From Pleomorphomonas oryzae DSM 16300 (GTDB lineage Bacteria; Pseudomonadota; Alphaproteobacteria; Rhizobiales; Pleomorphomonadaceae), in the NCBI RefSeq assembly GCF_000422965.1, contig NZ_AUHB01000022.1, forward strand, positions 1 to 45,164: a stretch of 45,164 bases of DNA, read 5' to 3'. The notes under the pieces were generated by a model. The model had not been told where the DNA came from and made no database searches. It saw only the letters and a list, made by a program, of their open reading frames with translations. The position numbers and the translations under genes are program-made. Position 1 is the first letter of the stretch; the number at the start of each line of letters is the position of its first letter. Shown piece after piece: positions 27,381-36,038 of this stretch.

Positions 27381-28253
27381 ATGCGCCAGTATCAGCTCCA
27401 CATCCCTGCCACGGACGCGACGGGCGCCGAGACGATCGCCGATGCGATCGAAGGCGCCTTTGTCGAGGCGGGGCCGGTGTCCTGGTACGAGACGGATGGC
27501 GGCTGGGCGGTGGATGGCTTCTTCTTTGCCGACGACGGCGAGGAGCTCCTCACGACGGCGCGCGCCGCCCTCGCCGGCATTGCCGACGCCGCTTCGGTGA
27601 CGGTCGAGCCGGTTCCCGACGATGTCGATTGGGTGGCGCAGAGCTTGGAAGGCCTCAGCCCGGTGGTGGCAGGCCGCTTCGTGGTGCATGGCGCCCACGA
27701 CCGCGAGCGCATTCCCAAGGGACTGATCGGCCTGCAGATCGAGGCCAACCAGGCCTTCGGCACCGGCCATCATCCGACGACTTGGGGTTGCCTCACCGCA
27801 CTCAGCCGTCTGCTGTCGGTCTACCGCTTTGAGAACGTATTCGATCTCGGCACTGGATCAGGCGTTCTGGCCATCGGTGTCGCGCTCGCCACCAAGCGCC
27901 CGGTGCTGGCTTCCGACATCGATCCGCTGGCGGTGGAGATCGCCTTGGAGAACGCCGAGATCAACGGTGCCGCCAACCTCGTCACGGCGGTCACCGCCGC
28001 CGGCTTTGCCCATCCGGCCATCGTCGGCCGCAAGTTCGACCTGATCGTCGCCAATATCCTGGCAGATCCCTTGAAGATGCTGTCGCCACAGTTCCGCGTC
28101 CACGCCCTGCCGGGCGCCGCCGTGGTGCTGTCCGGCATCCTGAGGACGCAGGCCGAAAGTGTGCTCGCCGCCTTCCGCGCCCAGGGCTTCGTGCGCGAGC
28201 GGCACATCGTCAAGGACGTCTGGAGCACGCTGGTGCTGCGTTACGCCGGTTGA
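27381..28253 (+). CDS. prmA: Ribosomal protein L11 methyltransferase
   Basis: SAM-dependent enzyme that trimethylates ribosomal protein L11. Of 290 residues, the first ~100 form the L11-binding domain; the catalytic domain has IEANQAFGTGHHPTTWGCL, the SAM-binding loop DLGTGSGVLAIG (155-166), DIDPLAVEIALENAEING and NILADPLKMLSPQ, all diagnostic for PrmA. The ATG at 27381 lies at the end of a leader with a hairpin. Confidence 0.95.
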   Translation: MRQYQLHIPATDATGAETIADAIEGAFVEAGPVSWYETDGGWAVDGFFFADDGEELLTTARAALAGIADAASVTVEPVPDDVDWVAQSLEGLSPVVAGRFVVHGAHDRERIPKGLIGLQIEANQAFGTGHHPTTWGCLTALSRLLSVYRFENVFDLGTGSGVLAIGVALATKRPVLASDIDPLAVEIALENAEINGAANLVTAVTAAGFAHPAIVGRKFDLIVANILADPLKMLSPQFRVHALPGAAVVLSGILRTQAESVLAAFRAQGFVRERHIVKDVWSTLVLRYAG

Positions 28254-28341
28254 TCTCCCGAAGCGCCCTGTCCATGGCGGATGCCATGAATGGCCGCTAA
28301 TCTGGTAGCGTCGAAACCGACCGGATGGAGACGTTCCGCCA

Positions 28342-28590
28342 ATGCCCGCCGCCCATGAACGCCTAACGATCCGTGGCAATCTCGGCGCTGGCAGCTTTCT
28401 GCCATGGGTCGCCCGCCATGCGGCCCGCCTCGGCCTTGATGGCGAGATCCACCATGCCGACGCAGGGCGTGTGGATATCGACCTCCGCGGCCCGACCGAC
28501 CTGATCGATGCCATGGAAATGGGCTGCCTGCTCGGCCCGATCGACGTCTGGGTCGAAACGATCGATCGCACACCCAATCCTTCCGCCTAG
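28342..28590 (+). CDS. Acylphosphatase-like protein, catalytic residues apparently lost
   Basis: Eighty-two residues with the acylphosphatase layout: a first strand LTIRGNLGAG, a helix SFLPWVARHAARLGLDGEI, a strand pair GRVDIDLRGPTDLIDAM and a final strand VWVETID. In active enzymes the first loop reads VQGVGFR, with a catalytic Arg, and a later VRN supplies the Asn. Here these read GAGSFLP and IHH, so both look missing. It may be a non-enzymatic relative or bind something else. It follows prmA by 88 bp on the same strand. Homology is judged by pattern only. Confidence 0.65.
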   Translation: MPAAHERLTIRGNLGAGSFLPWVARHAARLGLDGEIHHADAGRVDIDLRGPTDLIDAMEMGCLLGPIDVWVETIDRTPNPSA

Positions 28591-28707
28591 CCATACGGGG
28601 CTGGGCAGATCCGTGCCGGCGAAAAGACCGCCTTTTTTGCAGGCTGATCGCCCGCATTGTCAGCAGCAGCCTGGAGCGGACTGCCCATATTTCCATCAGC
28701 CATCCAG

Positions 28708-28727
28708 ATGCAAAAATATTATGCATA
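28708..28727. promoter_or_regulatory. AT-rich palindrome upstream of the Rieske operon
   Basis: ATGCA (28708-28712) and TGCAT (28722-28726) flank AAAATATTA, and TATGCATA (28720-28727) is itself a palindrome. It lies about 70 bp before the first gene of the operon, in an AT-rich patch of otherwise GC-rich DNA, a likely regulator-binding and promoter region. Confidence 0.4.
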
Positions 28728-28797
28728 GGATATTTACTTAGATCGGGCGAGGCGGGCAGATTCCCTGTCGTTGCGCTCCTGATTTGAGACGAAGTCC

Positions 28798-29427
28798 ATG
28801 CCTGTTGAGACGCTGCGCGACTGGATACCGGTGGCCCTTTCGGCTGATCTGCCGCCGGCAACCGTCATTCCAGCGCACACGCCCTCCGGCATCCTGGCGC
28901 TCTGGCGGAGCGCAAGCGGCAAGCTCACCGCCCTGGCAGACCGTTGCCCTCATCGCGGCATGCGCCTTTCCTACGGCTTTGTGCGCGGCGAGGCGCTCTC
29001 CTGCATCTACCACGGCTGGAGCTATGGGCTAACAGGCCAGTGCCAACGCATTCCGGTCCACCCCGAGCTAATCCCGCCAGCAGCCATCAAGGCAGCAAGC
29101 TACGCTGTCGAAGAACGGAACGGCGTGATCTGGATCGCCTTCGAGCAACCGGAAACGCCGCCGCCTGCGCTTGAGGGGTTCAAGCCACTCCGCTCGATTA
29201 CTCTGAACACAGACGCCGAACGCATTACCGCGACGGGCGAGATGCGGGTGCTGCTGGCCGGCATCGACGTGCTTCTGCTGATCGTCGGGATCGGCGTCGG
29301 CGAAACACTCGCCCATGTCATGGTCGACGCAGCTGCCTCGGACGTCGACTGCATCGCCGTATCGAGAGCTGTCGAAGGATGGCGCCGCGAGTGTGAACAG
29401 CTCGGCCTCGAGGAACTTGCATCATGA
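28798..29427 (+). CDS. Stand-alone Rieske [2Fe-2S] protein (NdmD N-domain-like electron carrier)
   Basis: 209 residues. The Rieske ligands are complete: C50-P-H52 (DRCPHRGMRL) and C69-x2-H72 (LSCIYHGWSYG). After residue ~115 there is no mononuclear iron site and no flavin or NADH domain; the C-terminal ~75 residues (RVLLAGIDVLLLIVGIGVGETLAHVMVD) look like a remnant of an oxygenase fold. The protein therefore probably only carries electrons. Its stop overlaps the next gene, which encodes an oxygenase catalytic domain lacking Rieske ligands, so the two probably complete each other. The Rieske module at the N-terminus of NdmD plays this role in methylxanthine N7-demethylation. The ribosome binding site before ATG 28798 is poor. 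Confidence 0.8.
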   Translation: MPVETLRDWIPVALSADLPPATVIPAHTPSGILALWRSASGKLTALADRCPHRGMRLSYGFVRGEALSCIYHGWSYGLTGQCQRIPVHPELIPPAAIKAASYAVEERNGVIWIAFEQPETPPPALEGFKPLRSITLNTDAERITATGEMRVLLAGIDVLLLIVGIGVGETLAHVMVDAAASDVDCIAVSRAVEGWRRECEQLGLEELAS

Positions 29428-30269
29428 CCATGGCCCACCAGCCGATGATCGACCAGTGGTACCCGGTGGCGCTTGCCAGCCAGCTGCCACCCGAGGGCCG
29501 CGCCACGCAATTGATGGGCATGCCGATCACAGTCCTTCCCGGCACCCCGGTCCGGGTCGTCACGAATGACGGCCGCGACCTGCATGTCATCGTCCGCTAC
29601 GGCCACGTCTGGACGTCACTCGGTAAGCCTTCGAAAGAGCTGTTCGACATTCCCGAAGCCGATCAGCCCGGTCGCCGCCTGGTCGAGGTGGGCGTGGTGC
29701 GGGTGCGCTGCTCGCCGCTGCGTGCCGTCGAAAACTTCCTGGATATCGCCCATTTCCCCTTCGTCCACACCGACATTCTCGGCGCCGAGCCGCATACCGA
29801 AGTGGGCAAATACGACGTCGAAATCCGCGATGAGGAGGACGAGGTCTGGGCGACCAAGGTGCAATTCTATCAGCCGCAGGCCGCGAAATCGGCCAGCGGC
29901 GGCATCACCACCGACTACATGTACCGGGTGCCGGCACCGACCTCGACGGTGCTCTACAAGACCTGCCCGGCGCGTCCCGGTGAGTGGGACGTCATCACCC
30001 TGTTCGTGCAGCCGCTGACGGAAGAGCTCTGCGACGTCTGGCCGTGGATGGCGCTGTTCGATGATGAGACGGCGCTGACCGATCTCATCCACTTCCAGCA
30101 GATGATCTTCCTGCAGGACCGCTCGATCCTGGAAAACCAGATCCCCCGGCTGCTGCCGCTGGACCCGGGACGGGAAATTCCCACCCGCGCCGACCTCACC
30201 TCGGTTGCCTATCGCCGCTGGTTGAAGCGGCATCAGTTCACCTACGGCGCGCAACTGGTGGCCCAATGA
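29424..30269 (+). CDS. Rieske-type oxygenase catalytic subunit without a Rieske cluster (NdmC-like)
   Basis: 281 residues. The N-terminal ~95 residues keep the outline of a Rieske domain (DQWYPVALASQLPP, ITVLPGTPV, VRYGHVWTSLG) but contain none of the Cys-x-His pairs. The catalytic domain has the mononuclear iron site ENFLDIAHFPFVHTDILG, giving H110 and H115, with the third ligand probably D232 in LQDRSILENQ. Electrons must come from another protein, most likely the Rieske protein encoded directly upstream (4-nt overlap). NdmC, the N7-demethylase subunit of Pseudomonas putida CBB5, has the same loss of Rieske ligands. The substrate is inferred from context to be an N-methylated or otherwise modified purine. 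Confidence 0.8.
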   Translation: MTMAHQPMIDQWYPVALASQLPPEGRATQLMGMPITVLPGTPVRVVTNDGRDLHVIVRYGHVWTSLGKPSKELFDIPEADQPGRRLVEVGVVRVRCSPLRAVENFLDIAHFPFVHTDILGAEPHTEVGKYDVEIRDEEDEVWATKVQFYQPQAAKSASGGITTDYMYRVPAPTSTVLYKTCPARPGEWDVITLFVQPLTEELCDVWPWMALFDDETALTDLIHFQQMIFLQDRSILENQIPRLLPLDPGREIPTRADLTSVAYRRWLKRHQFTYGAQLVAQ

Positions 30270-30928
30270 TCCTCTACGACTACATACTTTCGCCCGACGC
30301 CTACAAGATCCGCCTGATGGCGGCCCTCGTCGGTGTGAAGCTGGAACTCCGGGCGGTGGATGTGCATCCCGGCCGCGAGCACGAGTCCGAGGCCTTGCGG
30401 GCACTCAATCCAGCCGGATCGATCCCGATATTGATCGATGGCGACCTGATCCTCACCGAGAGCGCCGCCATGCTGGTCTGTCTGGCAAGGCTTGCGGCAC
30501 CGGCTTGGCTGGGTGGAAACGACGTGGCGGATGCGGCTCGTATCCAGCAATGGCTAGCGTTCTCGCTGAGGCTCACCGATCACCTGGGCGGCGCGCGCGC
30601 AACGGAGATGCTGGTGGAACCCGGCGACCTGCCGGCCTTGCAGGCAGCGGGCACCATCGATCTCCGCGAGCTTGAGGCTGCGCTCACCGAGCGGCGTATC
30701 ATCGGCCAGACCTTCCTCGTTGCCGACCGGCCGACGATCGCCGATATCGCCTGTTTCCCCTATGTGGCCCTCGCTCCTGACGGCGGCCTGTCGCTCGACC
30801 CTTATCCGTCGATCCGCCTGTGGATGCGGGCCATCCGCATGCTGCCCGGCTTCATCGAAATGCCAGGCATCCACCGCCTGCACGAGCTCAAGCCGGAACC
30901 GGTTTCCCAACTGCCGGAGACGGTTTGA
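30266..30928 (+). CDS. Glutathione S-transferase-like protein (NdmE-like)
   Basis: 220 residues. Thioredoxin-fold N-domain: LYDYILSPDAYKIRLMAALVGVKLEL, then LNPAGSIPILIDGDLILTESAAML, with the cis-proline and the ES pair that binds glutathione. Helical C-domain: VADRPTIADIACFPYVALAPDGGLSLDPYPSIRLWMRAI, with the usual N-capping region. The residue in the catalytic Ser/Cys/Tyr position is not obvious (SPDAYK). It overlaps the oxygenase gene by 4 nt and the deaminase starts 1 nt after its stop, so it is embedded in the operon. In NdmCDE a GST-like protein (NdmE) is structural, holding oxygenase and Rieske partner together; a similar scaffold role is inferred. Confidence 0.82.
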   Translation: MILYDYILSPDAYKIRLMAALVGVKLELRAVDVHPGREHESEALRALNPAGSIPILIDGDLILTESAAMLVCLARLAAPAWLGGNDVADAARIQQWLAFSLRLTDHLGGARATEMLVEPGDLPALQAAGTIDLRELEAALTERRIIGQTFLVADRPTIADIACFPYVALAPDGGLSLDPYPSIRLWMRAIRMLPGFIEMPGIHRLHELKPEPVSQLPETV

Positions 30929-30929
30929 C

Positions 30930-32309
30930 ATGGGAAATTATCTTCTCAAGAACTGCGCGGCAGTGATGGTGGACGACGGCGCCGGCCTAAACGCTCGCCG
31001 CAACGTCGACATTCTGACCGACGGCCCCGCCATCAAGGCCATCGAGCCCCATCTTGCCGAGACACCCCAATCCGTCGGCGCCGAGGTGATCGATGCCTCG
31101 GGCTGGTTCGTCTATCCGGGCCTCGTCAACACGCACCACCATTTCTTCCAGACCTTCGTGCGCAACCGCGCCGAACTCGACTGGACGAAACTGTCGGTGC
31201 TGGAATGGCTTGATAGAATCTATCCGATCTTCTCGCAGCTGACCGAGGATTGCTTCTATCACTCGTCGCTGACCGCGATGGCCGAACTCATCAAGCACGG
31301 CTGCACCACGGCGCTCGACCACCAGTACTGCTTCCCGCGCCATGCCGGAAAATATCTGGTCGACCGGCAGTTCGAGGCGGCCGAGCGACTGGGCATCCGC
31401 TATCACGCCGGGCGCGGCGGCAACACGCTGCCGAAATCGGAAGGCTCCACCATCCCCGATGCGATGCTGGAAACGACGGATGAGTTCCTCGCCGACTGCG
31501 AACGGCTGATCGACCGCTATCACGACGCCTCGCCCTTCAGCTTGAGGCAGGTGGTGATCTCGCCGTGCCAGCCCGTCAACAGCTACCGCGAGACCTTTGT
31601 GGAATCCGTGGCACTTGCTCGCGACAAGGGGGTGTTTCTGCACACCCATGTCGGCGAGGGCGAGAGCCCGGTGATGGAAGCCCGCCATGGCAAGCGAACA
31701 GTCGACTATCTGGAAGAGATGGGCTTCGCAGGGCCGGACGTGTTCTACGCCCACTGCTGGGAGCTCACCCACACCGAACTGGCCAAGCTGGCCGCCTCCG
31801 GCACCGGCGTCTCGCATTGTCCGGAGCCGGTCTACCTCGTCGGCGCCGAAGTAACCGACATTCCCGCCATGGCGGCGCTCGGCGTGCGCGTCGGCCTTGG
31901 CTGCGATGGGTCGGCCTCCAACGATAACTCCAATCTGATGCACTGCATCCATTCGGCCTACATGCTGCAATGTCTGGTCGCCTCATCGCGCAGCCATCCG
32001 GTGCCGGCGCCCGCCGAGTTCCTGCGCTTCGCCACGACGGGCAGCGCCTCGCTTCTCGGGCGGGCCGACATCGGCCGTCTCGCGCCGGGCATGGCGGCCG
32101 ATCTCTTCGCCATAGACACCCGCCGCATGGACTACGTCGGCACGCGCCACGATCCGCTGAGCCTGCCGGCCAAGCTCGGCATCGGCATGGCCACCGACCT
32201 CACCATGATCAACGGCCGCATTGTCTGGGCCAATGGAGAATTCCCCGGCATCGATGAGGCGGAAATGGCCGCCGAAGCCGAGGCAACGCTTGCAACCATC
32301 GACTTCTGA
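30930..32309 (+). CDS. Amidohydrolase, 8-oxoguanine / guanine-type deaminase family
   Basis: 459 residues of the TIM-barrel amidohydrolase superfamily, subgroup of 8-oxoguanine deaminase and hydroxyatrazine hydrolase AtzB. Metal ligands: H69 and H71 in GLVNTHHHFFQTF, the histidine in FLHTHVGEGES, the histidine in VFYAHCWEL, and the aspartate in GLGCDGSASNDNSN. The segment SVLEWLDRIYPIFSQLTEDCFYHSSL fits purine deaminases of this subgroup. It presumably removes the exocyclic amino group from guanine, 8-oxoguanine or a methylguanine. ATG 30930 is 1 nt after the GST-like stop. Within this family sequence alone does not separate deaminases from triazine hydrolases. Confidence 0.85.
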   Translation: MGNYLLKNCAAVMVDDGAGLNARRNVDILTDGPAIKAIEPHLAETPQSVGAEVIDASGWFVYPGLVNTHHHFFQTFVRNRAELDWTKLSVLEWLDRIYPIFSQLTEDCFYHSSLTAMAELIKHGCTTALDHQYCFPRHAGKYLVDRQFEAAERLGIRYHAGRGGNTLPKSEGSTIPDAMLETTDEFLADCERLIDRYHDASPFSLRQVVISPCQPVNSYRETFVESVALARDKGVFLHTHVGEGESPVMEARHGKRTVDYLEEMGFAGPDVFYAHCWELTHTELAKLAASGTGVSHCPEPVYLVGAEVTDIPAMAALGVRVGLGCDGSASNDNSNLMHCIHSAYMLQCLVASSRSHPVPAPAEFLRFATTGSASLLGRADIGRLAPGMAADLFAIDTRRMDYVGTRHDPLSLPAKLGIGMATDLTMINGRIVWANGEFPGIDEAEMAAEAEATLATIDF

Positions 32310-32333
32310 TCCAGCCGAGAGAGGGCGAACCAA

Positions 32334-33431
32334 ATGACCAGAGGCATTACCCGTCGCAACCTGATCAAGTCGGCGGCGCTCGCCGGCGTCGCTACCACCG
32401 TCGGCAGTCGTTTCGCCTTTGCGGCCGAACCGCTTGGCATCGCACTCGTGGTGCCCTCGCCGATCGGCGACGTCGGCTGGGGCCACGCGCTGAAGGCGGC
32501 GCTCGATCCGGTGAAGGCCGCCTATGGCGATGCCGTCAAAATCACCGTGCTGGAAAACATCGCCGAGGGACCGGATGCCGACCGCATCATGAACAAGACG
32601 GTGGCCGACGGGAACAAATTCCTGATCGCCGGCTCCTTCGGCTACCAGAACGGCGCGATGCAGATCGCCCGGCGCAATCCCGACGTTTCGGTGCTGCATG
32701 CCTCCGGCTACATGGTGGCGCCGAACTTCTCGCCGTTTGCCGCCCGCTATTACCAAGGCACCTACCTGATGGGCATGGCCGCCGCCGCCCTGTCCAAGAC
32801 CGGCAAGCTCGGCTCGGTCTCGGCGTTCGCCATCCCCGAGCTGATCACCTCCATCAATGCCTTCACGCTGGGCGCCCAGGCAGTCAATCCAGCCATCGAA
32901 GTCTCGGTGGTCTGGGTGAACTCCTGGTTCGACCCGGCCAAGGAGCAGGAAGCCGCCAAGGCGCTGATCGCCCAGGGCTGCGACGTCATCTTCTCCAATG
33001 CGCAGGATACGCCCTCGGTGATCTCGCTCTGCGAGGAGGCCGGCGTTTATGCCTTCAACCTCAATTCCTCGATGAAGAGCTACGCGCCGAAAACCTATCT
33101 CGGCTGCGTCGCCACCGACTGGTCTCCCTATTTCAAGGCGCAGGTTGACGCGCATCTGACCGGCAAGTTCAAGGGCGCCAGCGCCTTCCTCGGCGTCGCC
33201 GACAAGGTGGTGCAGACCGTTGACTGGAACCCGGCCATCCCCGCCGAGACCATGAAGAAGATCAGCGACATCGAAGCCAAGATCGCCGCCGGCAGCTTCT
33301 CACCCTTCACCGGTCCGATCACCAAGGCCGACGGCAGCCAGGGCGTGGCGGCCGGCGCGACCATGGACGATGCCGCCATCGTCGCCATGGACTGGCATGT
33401 GAAGGGCGTCACCTCGCCGCTGCCGAAATAA
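32334..33431 (+). CDS. BMP-family substrate-binding protein of a purine/nucleoside ABC importer
   Basis: 365 residues. The N-terminus MTRGITRRNLIKSAALAG is a twin-arginine (Tat) signal with RR at 7-8, cleaved probably in FAFA|AEP. The mature part is a basic-membrane-protein (PBP1-like) fold: GIALVVPSPIGDVGWGHALKAAL, FLIAGSFGYQNGAMQIA, NSWFDPAKEQEAAKALIAQGCDVIFSNAQDT. Members bind nucleosides or free purines. It is the first of four consecutive transporter genes, 24 nt after the deaminase, so its ligand is probably the deaminase or oxygenase substrate. Confidence 0.9.
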   Translation: MTRGITRRNLIKSAALAGVATTVGSRFAFAAEPLGIALVVPSPIGDVGWGHALKAALDPVKAAYGDAVKITVLENIAEGPDADRIMNKTVADGNKFLIAGSFGYQNGAMQIARRNPDVSVLHASGYMVAPNFSPFAARYYQGTYLMGMAAAALSKTGKLGSVSAFAIPELITSINAFTLGAQAVNPAIEVSVVWVNSWFDPAKEQEAAKALIAQGCDVIFSNAQDTPSVISLCEEAGVYAFNLNSSMKSYAPKTYLGCVATDWSPYFKAQVDAHLTGKFKGASAFLGVADKVVQTVDWNPAIPAETMKKISDIEAKIAAGSFSPFTGPITKADGSQGVAAGATMDDAAIVAMDWHVKGVTSPLPK

Positions 33432-33438
33432 TTCCCAG

Positions 33439-34947
33439 ATGACAGCGCCCCTCCTCTCATTGCGCGGCATCTCCAAGCGCTACGGCGAGATCAGAGCCAA
33501 TCAGGCCGTAGACCTCGACGTCGCACCGCGGTCCATTCACGCCATTCTGGGCGAAAACGGCGCGGGAAAATCCACGCTGATGAAGCTCATCTATGGCGTC
33601 GAGACGCCGGACAGCGGGGAGATGCTGTGGGAGGGGGCGCCGCTGACACTGGCCTCGCCGGCGGCGGCTCGCCGGCAGGGTATCGGCATGGTGTTCCAGC
33701 ACTTCTCGCTGTTCGAGACGCTGACGGTCATTGAAAACATCCGCCTCGTGGTGCCGGGACGGACGGCTGCCCTTACGGCGCGCATCGGGGAGCTGGGTGC
33801 CGAATTCGGCCTGGAGGTCGATCCCTACGCGCATGTGCACGAGCTGTCGGTCGGCGAACGTCAGCGGGTGGAGATCATTCGCTGTCTGATGACCGACCCG
33901 AAACTGCTGATCCTCGACGAGCCGACCTCCGTTCTTCCACCGCAATCGGTCGCCAAGTTGTTCGACACGTTGCAGCGCCTGCGCGATGGCGGCGTGTCGG
34001 TGCTGTTCATTTCGCACAAGCTCGAGGAAATCCGGGCCATCTGCGACCGCGCGACCATTCTGCGCGCCGGCAAGGTTACCGGCCATATCATCCCCCGCGA
34101 GCATGACGCTCATGATCTTGCCCGCATGATGATTGGCCACGACATGCCGGAGCCGCCGCCGATGACGCCAGCGCAGCCAGGCGAAACCATGCTGGAGCTG
34201 ATCGGGCTGACCTACACACCGGACGACCCCTTCGGCATGCCGCTCCGGGATCTTGCGCTCAGTCTGAAGGCCGGAGAGATCCTTGGCATTGCCGGCATTT
34301 CCGGTAACGGACAGGCCGAGCTTTCCGAATTGATTTCCGGCGAGATCCGGCTGCCGTTCGATGATCGCGAACAGGTGCAGATGATGGGAGAGCCGGCCGG
34401 CCATCTCGGCCCCGCCGACCGGCGGAAGCTCGGCTTTGCCTTCGTCCCGGAAGACCGTCTCGGCCGCGGTGCCGTTCCGGGAATGTCGCTTGCCCGCAAC
34501 AGCCTTCTCACCGCCCATCCGCAGGGGTTGGTGCGGCACGGGCTGATCGCTTTGGCAGAGGCAGCCGACTTCACCCGCCGCTGCATCGCCGACCACGACG
34601 TGCGCACTTCCGGCGTGGAGGCCGAGGCAGGCGGCCTTTCCGGCGGCAACCTGCAGAAATTCATCGTCGGCCGGGAAATGATGCTGGCGCCGAAGCTGTT
34701 CTTTCTGGCCCAGCCCACCTGGGGCGTTGACATCGGCGCGGCAACGACGATCCGCCAAAAGCTGGTGGCGCTCAGAAATGAGGGCGTTGCCATCCTGGTG
34801 ATTTCCGAGGAGATCGACGAGTTGTTCGATATCTGCGATCGCATTCAGGTGCTGAGCCACGGTCGGCTGAGCCCCTCGTTGGAGACACGCAGGACGCGGC
34901 CGGAAGATATCGGGCGCTACATGATCGGCGCGGGAGCCGCGACATGA
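33439..34947 (+). CDS. ABC importer ATPase, tandem nucleotide-binding domains
   Basis: 502 residues holding two ABC domains, as in sugar- and nucleoside-type importers. The first is canonical: Walker A LGENGAGKST (about 38-46), signature LSVGERQRVEIIR, Walker B LLILDEPTS. The second is degenerate in Walker A (GISGNGQAELSELI) and has Gln in place of the catalytic Glu (FFLAQPTWGVD), with signature LSGGNLQKFIVGRE; this asymmetry is normal for the family. The gene overlaps the next permease gene by 4 nt. Confidence 0.94.
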   Translation: MTAPLLSLRGISKRYGEIRANQAVDLDVAPRSIHAILGENGAGKSTLMKLIYGVETPDSGEMLWEGAPLTLASPAAARRQGIGMVFQHFSLFETLTVIENIRLVVPGRTAALTARIGELGAEFGLEVDPYAHVHELSVGERQRVEIIRCLMTDPKLLILDEPTSVLPPQSVAKLFDTLQRLRDGGVSVLFISHKLEEIRAICDRATILRAGKVTGHIIPREHDAHDLARMMIGHDMPEPPPMTPAQPGETMLELIGLTYTPDDPFGMPLRDLALSLKAGEILGIAGISGNGQAELSELISGEIRLPFDDREQVQMMGEPAGHLGPADRRKLGFAFVPEDRLGRGAVPGMSLARNSLLTAHPQGLVRHGLIALAEAADFTRRCIADHDVRTSGVEAEAGGLSGGNLQKFIVGREMMLAPKLFFLAQPTWGVDIGAATTIRQKLVALRNEGVAILVISEEIDELFDICDRIQVLSHGRLSPSLETRRTRPEDIGRYMIGAGAAT

Positions 34948-36038
34948 GCGCAGCCCTCATTTGGCCGAAGCTGGTGAAACGCGAGCGGCCGTCGCTGACC
35001 ATAACGATCCTCGCCCCGCTTCTGGCACTCGTGGCGGCGACACTTCTCAACCTGCTGCTCTATCTGATCATGGGCAAGGACCCGGTGGCTGTGTTTCACG
35101 CCATGATCCTGGAGCCGTTCATCTCCTTTCCGTCCTTCTCCGAAGTGCTGCTGAAAACCGGGCCATTGCTGCTGATCGCCGAGGGGTTGGCGATCGGCTA
35201 TCGCGCCAAGGTGTTCAACATCGGCGCTGAGGGACAGTTCATCATCGGCGCCATCTTCGCCTCGGCGCTGCCGGTCTGGTATCCGATGGCGACGGGGCAA
35301 TGGATCTGGCCGACGATGCTTGTGGCGGGCGCGATCGGCGGTGCGATGTGGGCGGGGATCACCGCCTTCTGGCGGGTGCGGCTCAGGGCCAACGAGATCC
35401 TGGTGTCGCTGATGCTCAGCCTGGTGGCGGCGCAGGTTCTCAATTACCTGCTGCTCGGCCCCTGGAAGGACCCAAACGGCTTCAACTTTCCGCAGTCGGT
35501 GATGTTTCAGTATGACGCCATGGTGCCGCTGATCATCCCCGGAACGCGGGTCAATGCCTCGCTGCTGATCGCGCTCGCGTTGGCTCTCGTGGCCTATGTG
35601 TTCATGCAGAAGAGCTTTACGGGCTACAAGCTGGAAGTGGGCGGGCTTGCGCCGCGCGCGGCTGGCTACGCCGGCTTTTCCGAGGGGCGCGCCATCTGGC
35701 TGTCGCTGCTGATCGGCGGCTTTGCGGCCGGGCTTGCTGGGGCGGCGGAGGTTGCCGGCCCGATCGGGCAACTGCAACGCTCGATCTCCACCGGCTATGG
35801 CTATGCGGCGATCATCGTCGCCTATTTCGGTGGCCTGCACCCCATCGGCATCCTGTTTTCGTCAGTGGTGATGGCGGCGATCTACATCGGCGGCGACAAT
35901 GCCCTGGTGTCGGCCGACCTGCCGATCGCCGCCGTCAGGGTGTTCCAGGGCAGCCTGCTGCTCGCCTATCTGATGGCGACGACCTTCGTGCGCTACCAGC
36001 TCGTGTTTTTAAGACCAGTGAGCGGGGTAGCACCATGA
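34944..36038 (+). CDS. ABC importer permease 1 (BMP/nucleoside type)
   Basis: 364 residues, about eight to ten membrane helices, of the branched-chain/nucleoside permease family. Motifs: GPLLLIAEGLAIGYRAKVFNIGAEGQFIIGAI near residues 70-105 and RANEILVSLMLSLVAAQVLNYLL, then GGFAAGLAGAAEVAG. NIGAEGQ matches the permease that pairs with BMP-type binding proteins. It overlaps the genes on both sides by 4 nt. Confidence 0.93.
   Translation: MSAALIWPKLVKRERPSLTITILAPLLALVAATLLNLLLYLIMGKDPVAVFHAMILEPFISFPSFSEVLLKTGPLLLIAEGLAIGYRAKVFNIGAEGQFIIGAIFASALPVWYPMATGQWIWPTMLVAGAIGGAMWAGITAFWRVRLRANEILVSLMLSLVAAQVLNYLLLGPWKDPNGFNFPQSVMFQYDAMVPLIIPGTRVNASLLIALALALVAYVFMQKSFTGYKLEVGGLAPRAAGYAGFSEGRAIWLSLLIGGFAAGLAGAAEVAGPIGQLQRSISTGYGYAAIIVAYFGGLHPIGILFSSVVMAAIYIGGDNALVSADLPIAAVRVFQGSLLLAYLMATTFVRYQLVFLRPVSGVAP

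Noticed and set aside
28798-29427. Frameshift in the Rieske gene hiding a reductase domain
   Set aside because: The downstream frame starts with its own overlapping ATG and encodes an oxygenase catalytic domain, so there is no room for a reductase between them.
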